Part shown: positions 16,889-25,502 of the stretch, piece after piece
Layout: each line of letters opens with the position of its first letter
Numbering within the stretch: position 1 is the first letter of the stretch
Source: CAIWHR01 sp963788185
GTDB lineage: Bacteria; Pseudomonadota; Gammaproteobacteria; Burkholderiales; Casimicrobiaceae
NCBI GenBank assembly: GCA_963788185.1
Contig: CAWBGE010000025.1
Location: 1 to 64,000, forward strand
Direction: 5' to 3'
Length of the DNA stretch: 64,000 nt
Notes under the pieces: model-generated
Databases searched by the model: none
Told to the model about the DNA's origin: nothing
Seen by the model: the letters and a program-made list of their open reading frames with translations, nothing else
Program-made: the position numbers and the translations under genes

Positions 16889-17938
16889 ATGAACACGAGC
16901 AGCGCGTTCGCCTTGCGTGAACCTCCGGTCATCGCCATCACCGTCGGCGAGCCGGCCGGGATCGGCCCCGAGTTGCTCGCGCAACTGGGCGAACGTCATC
17001 GCAACCGCCCGTTCGCAGCCCGCCTCGTCTTCATCGGCGACCGCGAGTTGCTGCAGATGCGCGCCGCGCTGGCCGGTTTCACCCCCCGCTATCGCGACTA
17101 TCAGGCCGCCACGCTGCCCCCCTCGGACGGCAGCATCGAAATCTGGCATCAGCCCGTCGGCGTGCCGGTGACGCCGGGACACCCCGATGCGTCGAATGCG
17201 CACAGCGTCCTGGAAATGCTCACCCGCGCCGCCGACGCCTGTGCGACGGGCGCCTTCTCGGCGCTGGTCACGGCGCCGGTGCAGAAGAGCGTGCTGCAGG
17301 ACGCCGGCATCCCGTTCTCGGGCCACACCGAGTTCTTCGCCGCGCACACCAGGACACCGCGGGTCGTGATGATGCTCACCGGCAGCGGCAGGACCGCCTC
17401 GCTGCGCGTCGCGCTCGTGACCACGCATCTCGCGCTCGCCGATGTGCCGGCGGCGATCACCCGCGCGAACGTCGAGGAAACGCTGGTGATCGTGGCCCGC
17501 GAGCTGCGCTCGAAATTCGGAATCGCCGCTCCGCAGCTCGCCGTCTGCGGCCTCAACCCGCACGCCGGGGAAGGCGGCCACATGGGGCGCGAGGAGATCG
17601 ACGTCATCGCCCCGGCGATCGCCGCCGCGCGGGCGCGGGGCGTCAACGCCGACGGCCCGATGCCGGCCGATACCGTCTTCGTGCCTTCGATCGCGCAGCG
17701 CTTCGATGCCATCGTCGCCATGTACCACGACCAGGGTCTGCCCGTGCTGAAGGCCTCGACCTTCGGGCGCGGCATCAATGTCACGCTCGGACTGCCGTTC
17801 ATTCGCACGTCGGTCGACCACGGCACCGCGCTCGATCTCGCCGCCGATCCTGTCAAGGCGCGCGCAGCCGATCCGGGTAGCCTCGTCGCCGCGCTGGAAC
17901 TGGCCATCGATCTCGCCGCGCGCAGTCCCGGGCGCTAA
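16889..17938 (+). CDS. pdxA: 4-hydroxythreonine-4-phosphate dehydrogenase
   Basis: An NAD-dependent dehydrogenase of vitamin B6 synthesis that oxidises 4-phosphohydroxy-L-threonine. Motifs are TVGEPAGIGPEL at the N-terminus, VTAPVQKSVL, the metal ligands in FSGHTEFFA, GLNPHAGEGGHMG and MYHDQGLPVLK, and INVTLGLPFIRTSVDHGTALD. It is 349 aa, about the usual length. ksgA follows, as in many proteobacteria, though surA/lptD are not upstream here. Confidence 0.96.
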   Translation: MNTSSAFALREPPVIAITVGEPAGIGPELLAQLGERHRNRPFAARLVFIGDRELLQMRAALAGFTPRYRDYQAATLPPSDGSIEIWHQPVGVPVTPGHPDASNAHSVLEMLTRAADACATGAFSALVTAPVQKSVLQDAGIPFSGHTEFFAAHTRTPRVVMMLTGSGRTASLRVALVTTHLALADVPAAITRANVEETLVIVARELRSKFGIAAPQLAVCGLNPHAGEGGHMGREEIDVIAPAIAAARARGVNADGPMPADTVFVPSIAQRFDAIVAMYHDQGLPVLKASTFGRGINVTLGLPFIRTSVDHGTALDLAADPVKARAADPGSLVAALELAIDLAARSPGR

Positions 17939-17948
17939 GATGGAACGA

Positions 17949-18106
17949 CCCCCACGCTCACTACGTTCGCTGCCCCCCGAGGGGGCGCAGTCAGTACCCT
18001 TCGGGCGGCCGGGCGGGTACTGGGATAAACGGCCCCCACGCTCACTGCGTTCGCTGCCCCCCGTGGGGGTGCAGTCAGTACCCTTCGGGCGGCCGGGCGG
18101 GTACTG
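17949..18106. repeat. Two 74-bp direct repeats between pdxA and ksgA
   Basis: Copies at 17949-18022 and 18033-18106 differ at three of 74 positions and are 84 bp apart start to start. Each contains a GC hairpin (CCCCC...GGGGG) and a second one with arms GTACCC and GGGTAC. The second copy ends two bases before the ksgA GTG, so its GGGCGGG must serve as, or overlap, the ribosome-binding region. To my knowledge similar elements are scattered between genes in Burkholderiales. Confidence 0.88.
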
Positions 18107-18108
18107 AC

Positions 18109-18906
18109 GTGCAAGGCCATCAGGCACGCAAGCGCTTCGGCCAGAACTTTCTTGTCGATGCGCACTACGTCGCGCGCATCGTCGACGCCATTGCCCCGCA
18201 GCGCGGCGACAACCTGATCGAGATCGGCCCGGGGCTCGCGGCACTGACGGGGCCGCTGATCGAGCGCGCCGGACACCTCCATGCGATCGAGATCGATCGC
18301 GATCTCGCCCTCCGCCTGACCGGGCGCTTCGGTCCCACGCAGCTGACGCTGCACGTCGCCGATGCGCTGGAATTCGACTTCTCCGCGCTCGGCGAACGGC
18401 TGCGCATCGTCGGCAACCTGCCCTACAACATCAGCTCGCCGCTGCTCTTCCACCTCGCCCGATACGACGACAGGATCGTCGATGTCCACGTGATGCTGCA
18501 AAGGGAAGTCGTCGCCCGGATGACCGCCGTCCCCGGCACGGCCGACTACGGCCGGTTGACGGTGATGCTGCAGGCGAAATTCGCGGTGCGGCGCCTGTTC
18601 GTCGTGCCCCCCGGCGCGTTCTCGCCGGCGCCCAAGGTCGACTCCGCGGTGGCGCGCCTCACCCCGCTGGGCAGCGCGAAGCCGGTCATCGGCGACGAGG
18701 CGCTGTTCGCCCGCATCGTCGCCGCGGCGTTCGGGCAGCGGCGCAAGACGTTGCGCAACGCGCTGGCGACGATCTGCGGCGAAGCCGTCCTCGCCGCCGC
18801 CGGCATCGACCCGAAGGCGCGGGGTGAAACACTCGGGATCGCCGATTTCGTCCGCCTTGCCGACGCATCCACCGCAAAGGATACGGAATGGACAGCAACG
18901 AAGTGA
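18109..18906 (+). CDS. ksgA: 16S rRNA (adenine1518/1519-N6)-dimethyltransferase
   Basis: RsmA/KsgA, which dimethylates two adenines at the 3' end of 16S rRNA during 30S assembly. It starts with GTG. The N-terminus ARKRFGQNFLVD, the SAM motif LIEIGPGLAALTGPL, the acidic IEIDRD and the catalytic NLPYNISSPLL are all present. The C-terminal helical domain contains FSPAPKVDSAV and RRKTLRN. At 265 aa it is a normal length. The last 19 bases overlap the acyl-CoA dehydrogenase start. Confidence 0.96.
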   Translation: MQGHQARKRFGQNFLVDAHYVARIVDAIAPQRGDNLIEIGPGLAALTGPLIERAGHLHAIEIDRDLALRLTGRFGPTQLTLHVADALEFDFSALGERLRIVGNLPYNISSPLLFHLARYDDRIVDVHVMLQREVVARMTAVPGTADYGRLTVMLQAKFAVRRLFVVPPGAFSPAPKVDSAVARLTPLGSAKPVIGDEALFARIVAAAFGQRRKTLRNALATICGEAVLAAAGIDPKARGETLGIADFVRLADASTAKDTEWTATK

Positions 18907-20033
18907 CATCGACCGCCGCCGAACTCGCGTTGTTTCGCGACGCCGTGCGCCGTTTCGTCGATACCGAACTCGTACCCCACGAGTCGCGCTGGCGCGAGCA
19001 GCGGCATGTCGACCGCGCGGCCTGGCGCAAGGCCGGGGAAACGGGACTGCTGCTGTGCGCCGTGCCCTCGGAACTGGGCGGCGTGGGCGCCGACATGCGC
19101 TACGAGGCGGTGGTGTACGAGGAACTTGTCCGTGGCGGCGCGATGGGCTTCGGCAAGCACGTCCACGAGATCGTCGCCCATTACCTGGTTGCCTACGGCA
19201 CGCCCGAGCAGCAACAGCGCTGGCTGCCGAGGATGGCGAGCGGCGAGTCGATCGCGGCGATCGCGATGTCGGAGCCGGGCGCGGGCTCCGACCTGCAAGG
19301 CATCCGCACGCGCGCGGCGAAGGACGGCGGTCAGTACGTCATCAACGGCTCGAAGACGTTCATCTCCAACGGCCACATCGCCGACCTCGTGCTGCTGGTG
19401 TGCAAGACCGACCCGCAGGCCGGCGCGAAGGGCACGTCGCTGCTGGTGATCGAGACGCCGGAGCTGCCCGGCTTCCGGCGCGGACGGATCCTGGACAAGA
19501 TCGGGCAGAAGGCGCAGGACACCGCGGAGCTCTTTTTCGACGACGTTCGCGTTCCCGCTTCGAATCTGCTCGGCACCGAGGAGGGGCGCGGCTTCGCCCA
19601 GCTGATGCAGCAGCTGCCGTTCGAGCGCACGATCATCGCGGTGTCCGCCGTTGCGGTCATGGAGCGCGCGGTCGAGCTGACGGCCGCCTACGCAAAGGAG
19701 CGGCGCGCGTTCGGCAAGGCGCTGATCGAGATGCAGAACACGCGATTCAAGCTCGCCGAGTGCAAGACGATTGCGCGTGTGGCGCGCGTGTTCGTCGACG
19801 ACTGCGTCCGGCAGTTGATGGCCGGGACGATGGATGCGACGACCGCATCGATGGCCAAGTGGTGGGCGACCGAAATGCAGTGCCAGGTGGTCGACGAGTG
19901 CCTGCAGCTCTTCGGCGGTTACGGCTACATGCTCGACTATCCGATCGCGCAGATGTACGCCGACAGCCGGGTGCAGAAGATCTATGGCGGCACCAACGAG
20001 ATCATGAAGGAGCTGATCGCGCGTTCGCTGTGA
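18888..20033 (+). CDS. Acyl-CoA dehydrogenase
   Basis: A 381-aa FAD flavoenzyme introducing the alpha-beta double bond in acyl-CoA. Signatures are IAMSEPGAGSDLQGIRT, GSKTFISNGHIADLVLL, RRAFGKALIEMQNTRFKLAE and QLFGGYGYMLDYPIAQMYADS. The catalytic base position near the C-terminus lies in KIYGGTNEIMKELIAR; the Glu in NEIMKE is the likely base. The ATG at 18888 overlaps ksgA by 19 bases. The chain length preference is not readable. Confidence 0.93.
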   Translation: MDSNEVTSTAAELALFRDAVRRFVDTELVPHESRWREQRHVDRAAWRKAGETGLLLCAVPSELGGVGADMRYEAVVYEELVRGGAMGFGKHVHEIVAHYLVAYGTPEQQQRWLPRMASGESIAAIAMSEPGAGSDLQGIRTRAAKDGGQYVINGSKTFISNGHIADLVLLVCKTDPQAGAKGTSLLVIETPELPGFRRGRILDKIGQKAQDTAELFFDDVRVPASNLLGTEEGRGFAQLMQQLPFERTIIAVSAVAVMERAVELTAAYAKERRAFGKALIEMQNTRFKLAECKTIARVARVFVDDCVRQLMAGTMDATTASMAKWWATEMQCQVVDECLQLFGGYGYMLDYPIAQMYADSRVQKIYGGTNEIMKELIARSL

Positions 20034-20103
20034 CCGCAGTGAGCGCGAAGCAGGTCGCCGCGGTTCCTCTCGTCCGTCAGCGGCAGTTTCGCAGCGGTCA
20101 CGA

Positions 20104-20421
20104 TCAACGCGATGCCGGGCACTGCAGCCATGCAAGATCCGGACGCAAGGCCGGGCGCTCGATGCGTACGGACTTCTGCCGCGACGTCTCGCCCCGGATG
20201 AGGGTTACCTGGCGCAGCGGAACGCCGAACGCTGCGGCAAGGTAGCGCCGCAGTTCGGCGTTGGCCTTGCCGTCCACGGGCGGCGCGGCGAGGCGCAGCT
20301 TGAGCGCATCGCCATGGGGTCCGACGACTTCGGTGCGCTTCGCGCCCGGCTGCACGTGCAACGCGAGAACGAGTGCCTCTCCGTCCTCGCGCAGCCAGAC
20401 GGCGGGTGCGGGCTCCGCCAC
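20104..20421 (-). CDS. DUF167/YggU family protein
   Basis: A 105-aa small alpha/beta protein of the YggU/DUF167 family (function unknown). Family features are LHVQPGAKRTEVVG, LKLRLAAPPVDGKANAEL and VTLIRGETSRQKSVRI. It follows the yggT gene by seven bases, a widely conserved neighbour pair, in the set yggS-proC-yggT-yggU. Convergent with the acyl-CoA dehydrogenase gene; an 8-bp inverted repeat GTGACCGC/GCGGTCAC (20030-20037 and 20094-20101) spans the junction. Confidence 0.88.
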   Translation of the reverse strand: MAEPAPAVWLREDGEALVLALHVQPGAKRTEVVGPHGDALKLRLAAPPVDGKANAELRRYLAAAFGVPLRQVTLIRGETSRQKSVRIERPALRPDLAWLQCPASR

Positions 20422-20428
20422 GACGCGG

Positions 20429-21004
20429 TCAGCGGAAGACCTGCAGCACCGCGAGTTCCAGCCAGCGCACGGGCAGCATCAGCAGCAACTGGACGATGAC
20501 GATCAGGATCAGCGGCGAAAGGTCGAGCGTGCCTCCGAGCGGCGGAATCACTCGCCTCATCGGCGCCAGAAAGCGGAAGGTCAGCGCGTTGAGCACGCCG
20601 GCGAACGGACCGTCGGGCGCCGTCCACGACAGGACCGCCTGCACGATGACGACGATGATCAGGAGCCACAGCATCGCCTTGATCAATTCGACGACGGCGA
20701 GCAGCGCCAGCACCGGCAGCGCCATTCCGCCCCACCCGCCTGCGCCCGACACCGCGTGCAATGCCAGCAGCCAGACAAATTGCGCGCACCAGGCGAGCAC
20801 CAGCGTCGACGCGTCGAAAGCGCCGACCCCGCGGATCACGCGACGGACGGGCTTCACCGCCCAATCGGTCAGCGCGAGGACGGCATGACCGGCCGGGTTG
20901 CGGAACGGCGCGCGCAACCACTGCATCGCGAAGCGCAGCAGGAACGCGTAGGTGAGCAGCCCGAAGGCGGTGTCGAGCAGGAACTTGAGTGCTTGATCGA
21001 ACAT
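20429..21004 (-). CDS. yggT: YggT family membrane protein
   Basis: A 191-aa inner-membrane protein with two YggT repeats. Each repeat is a pair of helices followed by a conserved motif: LLRFAMQWLRAPFRNPAGHAVLALTDWAVKP in parts (residues 23-53) and VLSWTAPDGPFAGVLN then FLAPMRRVIPPLGG. The function is not established; roles in membrane protein or ion homeostasis have been proposed. It is 13 bp after proC. Confidence 0.9.
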   Translation of the reverse strand: MFDQALKFLLDTAFGLLTYAFLLRFAMQWLRAPFRNPAGHAVLALTDWAVKPVRRVIRGVGAFDASTLVLAWCAQFVWLLALHAVSGAGGWGGMALPVLALLAVVELIKAMLWLLIIVVIVQAVLSWTAPDGPFAGVLNALTFRFLAPMRRVIPPLGGTLDLSPLILIVIVQLLLMLPVRWLELAVLQVFR

Positions 21005-21017
21005 CGTCGATTCCGCG

Positions 21018-21848
21018 TCAGGCATCCCTGCCCAAGGCATCGCCCAGTTCGCGCGCTCGCTCGCCTGCGGCCGCGACCGCCGCGACGATGTTGGACTTGA
21101 CGGCGGCGGCTTCCATCGTTGCCAGCGCGCGCTCGGTGGTGCCGCCCTTGGACGTGACGTGCGCACGCAAGGTCGCGGGCTCGAGGTCGCTGTCGCGGGC
21201 AAGGGCGATTGCGCCGTCGAACGTCGCGTAAGCGAGCCGGCGGGCTTCGTCGCTCGCGAAGCCCTGCGCCCGCGCCGCCTCTTCCAGCGCCTCGAGAAAA
21301 TAGAAGACATACGCCGGGCCGCTGCCGGAGACGGCGGTCACCGCGTCGAGCGCGGCCTCAGTCGTCACCCAGAGAACCTCGCCCGCTGCCCGCAGGATCG
21401 CCTCGGCCGATGCGCGAGCCGGCGCATCGACCGCCGGCGCGGCATACACGCCGCTCATCCCCTTGCCGATCAGCGCCGGGGTGTTGGGCATGGCACGCAC
21501 CATCCGCGCATAGCCGCCCAGCCAGCGCGCGAGGTCGGGGAGGCGGATGCCCGCCGCGATCGACAGCACCACCGGCGTCAACGAGCCGCCCAGACGCGGC
21601 GCGAGCGCGAGCGCGGCTCGACGCATCTGTTGCGGCTTCACGGCGAGCACGACGACGTCGGCGCCCAGCAGCGCTTCGGCGCCGACGACCTCGTGCAATT
21701 GCACTCCCGGATATGCCGCAGCCAACCGGTCGCGCGCTTCGGCAAAGGGCTCGACGACGCGGAAGTCGGAGGCGGAGGCGCCCCGGGCAATCAGGCTGCC
21801 GATGAGTGCGGTGGCCATGTTGCCGCCGCCGATAAAGGTGAGGATCAT
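21018..21848 (-). CDS. proC: Pyrroline-5-carboxylate reductase
   Basis: Catalyses the last step of proline synthesis using NAD(P)H. The dinucleotide site FIGGGNMATALIGSL is at the N-terminus. VLAVKPQQM, IRLPDLARWL, MVRAMPNTPALIG and the C-terminal dimer domain DAVTAVSGSGPAYVFYFLEAL with HVTSKGGTTERAL are all present. It has 276 aa, the usual size, and sits between yggS and yggT. Confidence 0.96.
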   Translation of the reverse strand: MILTFIGGGNMATALIGSLIARGASASDFRVVEPFAEARDRLAAAYPGVQLHEVVGAEALLGADVVVLAVKPQQMRRAALALAPRLGGSLTPVVLSIAAGIRLPDLARWLGGYARMVRAMPNTPALIGKGMSGVYAAPAVDAPARASAEAILRAAGEVLWVTTEAALDAVTAVSGSGPAYVFYFLEALEEAARAQGFASDEARRLAYATFDGAIALARDSDLEPATLRAHVTSKGGTTERALATMEAAAVKSNIVAAVAAAGERARELGDALGRDA

Positions 21849-21923
21849 CTGTGGAGTCGTTCCCGAAGGACCCGGTGTGGGCGTGACGCTGCGCGATGGG
21901 CGAATGTTACGCGATCGGGGTAC

Positions 21924-22622
21924 TTAGGTCGGCGCGACATCGCGCGCGCCGAAGATCGCCGTGCCCAGCCGCACCAGCGTCGCGCCCTCGGCAATCGCGG
22001 CCTCGAGATCGCCGGACATTCCCATCGACAGCGTGTCGACGGCAAGTCCCGCGGCGCGCAGCGCGTCGGCGCATTCGGCCAGCCGGCGGAACTGCGCGCG
22101 CTGCCGCGTGACATCCTCGGTGTCCTCGGCGATGCCCATCAAACCGCGGAGCCGGAGGCGGGGCAGCGCCGCGACGGCTTGCGACAGCGCAACCGCGAGT
22201 TCGGGCGCGACTCCGCTCTTGGCGTCCTCGCCGCTGATGTTCACCTGCACGCAGACGTTGAGCGGCGGCAGCCCGGGCGGCCGCGCCGACGACAGCCGGG
22301 CGGCGATCTTCTCGCGATCCACCGTATGCACCCACGCGAACCGTTCCGCCACCACTGCCGTCTTGTTGCTCTGCAACGGACCGATCAGATGCCACTCGAT
22401 GCCGGCAAGGTCGGCGAGCGCGTCGATCTTGGCCACCGCCTCCTGCACGTAATTTTCGCCGAAAGCCCGCTGCCCCAGGGCGTGCAGCGCGCGCACTGCC
22501 GCCGCCGGAAATGTCTTGCTCACCGCCAGCAAGCGAACGTCGGAAGGCGAGCGCCCACCGGCCGTTGCCGCGGCGGCAATCCGCGCCTTGGCGTCTTGCC
22601 ACGCCTTCTCGTAGTGGAACAT
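21924..22622 (-). CDS. yggS: YggS/PLPBP family pyridoxal-phosphate homeostasis protein
   Basis: A 232-aa single-domain PLP-binding protein that buffers vitamin B6 and amino-acid pools. The PLP lysine is in LLAVSKTFPA (residue about 36). FGENYVQEAVAKID, WHLIGPLQSNKTA, NISGEDAKSG, LRGLMGIAED and LSMGMSGDLEAAIAEGATLVRLGTAIFG (in part) are the family blocks. It is transcribed away from pilT, a common arrangement. Confidence 0.94.
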   Translation of the reverse strand: MFHYEKAWQDAKARIAAAATAGGRSPSDVRLLAVSKTFPAAAVRALHALGQRAFGENYVQEAVAKIDALADLAGIEWHLIGPLQSNKTAVVAERFAWVHTVDREKIAARLSSARPPGLPPLNVCVQVNISGEDAKSGVAPELAVALSQAVAALPRLRLRGLMGIAEDTEDVTRQRAQFRRLAECADALRAAGLAVDTLSMGMSGDLEAAIAEGATLVRLGTAIFGARDVAPT

Positions 22623-22653
22623 AATCGGTCGGGAATTGGCGCGCGGGGGCTTT

Positions 22654-22669
22654 TTGGCATACATCTTGC
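22654..22669 (+). promoter_or_regulatory. Putative sigma-54 promoter of pilT-pilU
   Basis: TTGGCATACATCTTGC matches the -24/-12 consensus (TTGGCAcg-N4-TTGC) with exact GG-to-GC spacing. Transcription would start about 12 bases downstream, near 22680, leaving a leader of roughly 55 bases before the pilT ATG. It requires an enhancer-binding activator that is not in the window. Confidence 0.55.
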
Positions 22670-22734
22670 GTGCACGTTCGGATCGTGTCGCATCGCGGCG
22701 CGGCCGACATGGCGCAAGTACCCCGGGATTATAA

Positions 22735-23778
22735 ATGGACATCACCGAACTCCTCGCCTTCGCCGTCAAGAACAAGGCCTCCGACCTCCATCTGTCGTCG
22801 GGCCTGCCGCCGATGATCCGCGTCCACGGTGACATCCGGCGCATCAACCTGCCGCCGATGGAGCACGACGACGTCCACGCCATGGTGTACGACATCATGA
22901 GCGACGCGCAGCGCAAGACCTACGAGGAAAGCCTCGAGTGCGACTTCTCCTTCGCGGTCCCGAACCTCGCCCGGTTCCGCGTCAACGCCTTCGTCCAGGC
23001 ACGCGGCGCCGCGGCGGCGTTCCGGACGATTCCGTCGAAGGTGCTGTCGCTGGAAGAACTGAACGCGCCGAAGGTCTTCGGCGAACTGACCAACCGGCCG
23101 CGCGGCCTGATCCTGGTCACCGGTCCGACCGGCTCGGGCAAGTCGACGACGCTGGCGGCGATGGTCAACCACGTCAACGAGAACGAGTACGGCCACATCC
23201 TCACCATCGAGGATCCGATCGAGTTCATGCACGAGTCGAAGAAGTGCCTGATCAACCAGCGCGAGCTCGGCCCGCACACGCTGTCGTTCCCCAACGCGCT
23301 GCGCAGCGCGCTACGCGAAGACCCCGACTACATCCTGGTCGGCGAAATGCGCGACCTCGAGACCATCCGCCTCGCATTGACGGCCGCCGAGACCGGCCAC
23401 CTCGTGTTCGCGACGCTACACACCAGTTCGGCCGCCAAGACCATCGACCGGATCATCGACGTGTTCCCGGCGGCCGAGAAGGAAATGGTCCGCGCAATGC
23501 TGTCCGAGTCGCTGGTGTCGGTGGTCTCGCAGACGCTGCTGAAGACCAAGGACGGCCAGGGCCGGCTCGCGGCGCACGAGATCATGATCGGCACCCCGGC
23601 GATCCGCAACCTGATCCGCGAAGGCAAGATCGCGCAGATGTATTCGTCGATCCAGACCAGCCAGGCGCTGGGAATGCAGACCCTTGACCAGAATCTTCAG
23701 GAACTGGTCCGCCGCAATCAGGTCAACGTCGCCGAAGCGAAGAACCGCGCGGTGAACAAGGATCTCTTCATGGGTTGA
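22735..23778 (+). CDS. pilT: Type IV pilus retraction ATPase PilT
   Basis: The hexameric ATPase that powers pilus retraction and twitching. Domains: N-terminal PAS-like (1-100), then the RecA-like ATPase with Walker A GPTGSGKST, Asp box EDPIEFMHESKK, Walker B ILVGEMRDLET and His box AETGHLVFATLHT. The AIRNLIREGK motif, essential for retraction, is present near residue 285. The length, 347 aa, is typical. Confidence 0.97.
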   Translation: MDITELLAFAVKNKASDLHLSSGLPPMIRVHGDIRRINLPPMEHDDVHAMVYDIMSDAQRKTYEESLECDFSFAVPNLARFRVNAFVQARGAAAAFRTIPSKVLSLEELNAPKVFGELTNRPRGLILVTGPTGSGKSTTLAAMVNHVNENEYGHILTIEDPIEFMHESKKCLINQRELGPHTLSFPNALRSALREDPDYILVGEMRDLETIRLALTAAETGHLVFATLHTSSAAKTIDRIIDVFPAAEKEMVRAMLSESLVSVVSQTLLKTKDGQGRLAAHEIMIGTPAIRNLIREGKIAQMYSSIQTSQALGMQTLDQNLQELVRRNQVNVAEAKNRAVNKDLFMG

Positions 23779-23843
23779 GCGCTGTCTGAGCGTCGCGTCG
23801 ACGACGGAGAACCCCGGCCTCGAAATCCCAAAGGACCCGCAGC

Positions 23844-25007
23844 ATGGAAACCGAACGCGCCACACGATTCATCCACGAGTTGCTCGAGCTTCTGGTCAAG
23901 CAGAACGGGTCCGATCTCTTCATCACGGCGGGCTTCCCCCCCGCGGTCAAGGTCGACGGCAAGATCCAGCCGGTGTCCAAGACCGCGCTGACGGCGCAGC
24001 ACACGATCGAACTCGTGCGCAGCGTGATGAACGACAAGCAGGCGGCACAGTTCGAAGCGACGAAGGAATGCAATTTTGCGATCAGCCCGCCCGGGGTCGG
24101 GCGTTTCCGCGTCAACGCCTTCGTCCAGCAGAGCCGCACCGGCATGGTGTTCCGCACCATCACCACCGACATTCCCAGGTTCGACGAACTGGGACTGCCG
24201 CCGGTGCTGCGCGACGTCATCATGTCCAAGCGCGGCATCATGATGTTCGTCGGCGCCACCGGCTGCGGCAAGTCGACGTCGATGGCCTCGCTGCTCGGCT
24301 ACCGCAACGAGAACAGTTACGGGCACATCATCACCATCGAGGACCCGATCGAGTTCGTCCACGATCACCGCAATTGCATCATCACCCAGCGCGAGGTCGG
24401 CGTCGACACCGACAGCTGGGAGGTGGCGCTGAAGAACACCCTGCGCCAGGCGCCCGACGTCATCCTCATCGGCGAAGTCCGCGAGCGCGAGACCATGAAC
24501 TACGCGGTGTCGTTCGCGGAGACAGGTCACCTCTGTCTCGCCACGCTGCACGCCAACAGCACCAACCAGGCGCTCGACCGGATCATCAACTTCTTTCCCG
24601 AAGAGCGCCGCGCGCAGCTGCTGATGGACCTGTCGCTCAACATCCGCGCGTTCGTCGCCCAGCGGCTCATTCCGCGCCGCGACGGCAAGGGCCGCGTGCC
24701 GGCGGTCGAAGTGATGCTCAATTCGCCGCTGGTGTCCGACCTCATCTTCAAGGGTGACGTCGGCGGCATCAAGGAAATCATGAAGCGGTCGCGCGAGATC
24801 GGCATGCAGACCTTCGACCAGTCGCTGTTCGACCTCTACGAAGGCGGCCTCATCAGCTACGAGGATGCGCTGCGCAACGCCGATTCGCTGAACGACCTGC
24901 GACTCGAGATCAAGCTGCACGGCAAGGAATCGAAGAACCGCAACGTGTTCTCGGGAATCGGCGGTCTCGACATCGTTCCCGAAGCCACGCCGCCGCATTC
25001 GCTTTAG
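23844..25007 (+). CDS. pilU: Type IV pilus retraction ATPase PilU
   Basis: A PilT paralogue that assists retraction under load. Walker A is GATGCGKST, Asp box EDPIEFVHDH, Walker B ILIGEVRERET and His box AETGHLCLATLHAN. It is longer (387 aa) and lacks the exact AIRNLIRE motif of PilT (LVSDLIFKGD instead), as expected for PilU. It lies 65 bp after pilT and is probably co-transcribed. Confidence 0.95.
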   Translation: METERATRFIHELLELLVKQNGSDLFITAGFPPAVKVDGKIQPVSKTALTAQHTIELVRSVMNDKQAAQFEATKECNFAISPPGVGRFRVNAFVQQSRTGMVFRTITTDIPRFDELGLPPVLRDVIMSKRGIMMFVGATGCGKSTSMASLLGYRNENSYGHIITIEDPIEFVHDHRNCIITQREVGVDTDSWEVALKNTLRQAPDVILIGEVRERETMNYAVSFAETGHLCLATLHANSTNQALDRIINFFPEERRAQLLMDLSLNIRAFVAQRLIPRRDGKGRVPAVEVMLNSPLVSDLIFKGDVGGIKEIMKRSREIGMQTFDQSLFDLYEGGLISYEDALRNADSLNDLRLEIKLHGKESKNRNVFSGIGGLDIVPEATPPHSL

Positions 25008-25105
25008 ACCTTCCGCGCCTGCGGCGCAGGGCTCGCGGGGCTTGTGCTAACCTAGACGGCCGTCCAACACTCTCCCGCTGCCTCGCCGGCGCGGCACTCG
25101 ACCCT

Positions 25106-25483
25106 ATGGCCGGTCTGACCGCCTCGACCCCCACGCCGACCGAAGTCCGCCTCCACAAGGCCTCGCGGGTGCTCGAACTTGCGTTCAGCGACGGGCAGCG
25201 CTTTCGACTTCCCTGCGAGTTCCTGCGCGTATGGTCGCCGTCGGCCGAGGTGCGTGGCCATGGCCCCGGGCAGGAGACGCTGCAGGTCGGCAAGCGGCTG
25301 GTCGCCATCGACGAACTGGAATCCGTCGGCCACTATGCGCTCCGGCCCACGTTCTCCGATGGCCACAGTTCGGGCATCTATTCGTGGGATTACCTCTACG
25401 ATCTCGGCATGCGGCAGGACGAACTTTGGCGCGACTATCTCGACCGGCTCGCCGCCGCCGGCGCCGGGCGCGACCCGGTTTGA
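25106..25483 (+). CDS. DUF971 family protein
   Basis: A 125-aa protein with the DUF971 domain (also found at the N-terminus of gamma-butyrobetaine hydroxylase). Visible are LELAFSDGQRFRLPCEFLRVWSPSAEV in parts and the terminal HSSGIYSWDYLYDLG. Some relatives bind zinc or act in Fe-S assembly, but the bacterial stand-alone form has no proven role. It sits 19 bp upstream of ubiE, a conserved pairing in betaproteobacteria. Confidence 0.88.
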   Translation: MAGLTASTPTPTEVRLHKASRVLELAFSDGQRFRLPCEFLRVWSPSAEVRGHGPGQETLQVGKRLVAIDELESVGHYALRPTFSDGHSSGIYSWDYLYDLGMRQDELWRDYLDRLAAAGAGRDPV

Positions 25484-25502
25484 CGACGCACCGAGACCCG
25501 CC

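Noticed and set aside
16889..17938. PdxA as part of the sugar-catabolic operon (PdxA2-like four-carbon acid enzyme)
   Set aside because: It carries the classic PdxA motifs and is followed by ksgA, the usual partner of biosynthetic pdxA.
20030..20101. 8-bp inverted repeat between convergent genes as a bidirectional terminator
   Set aside because: The arms are 56 bp apart with no T-runs; too weak to call as a terminator, so it is mentioned only in the neighbouring entry.
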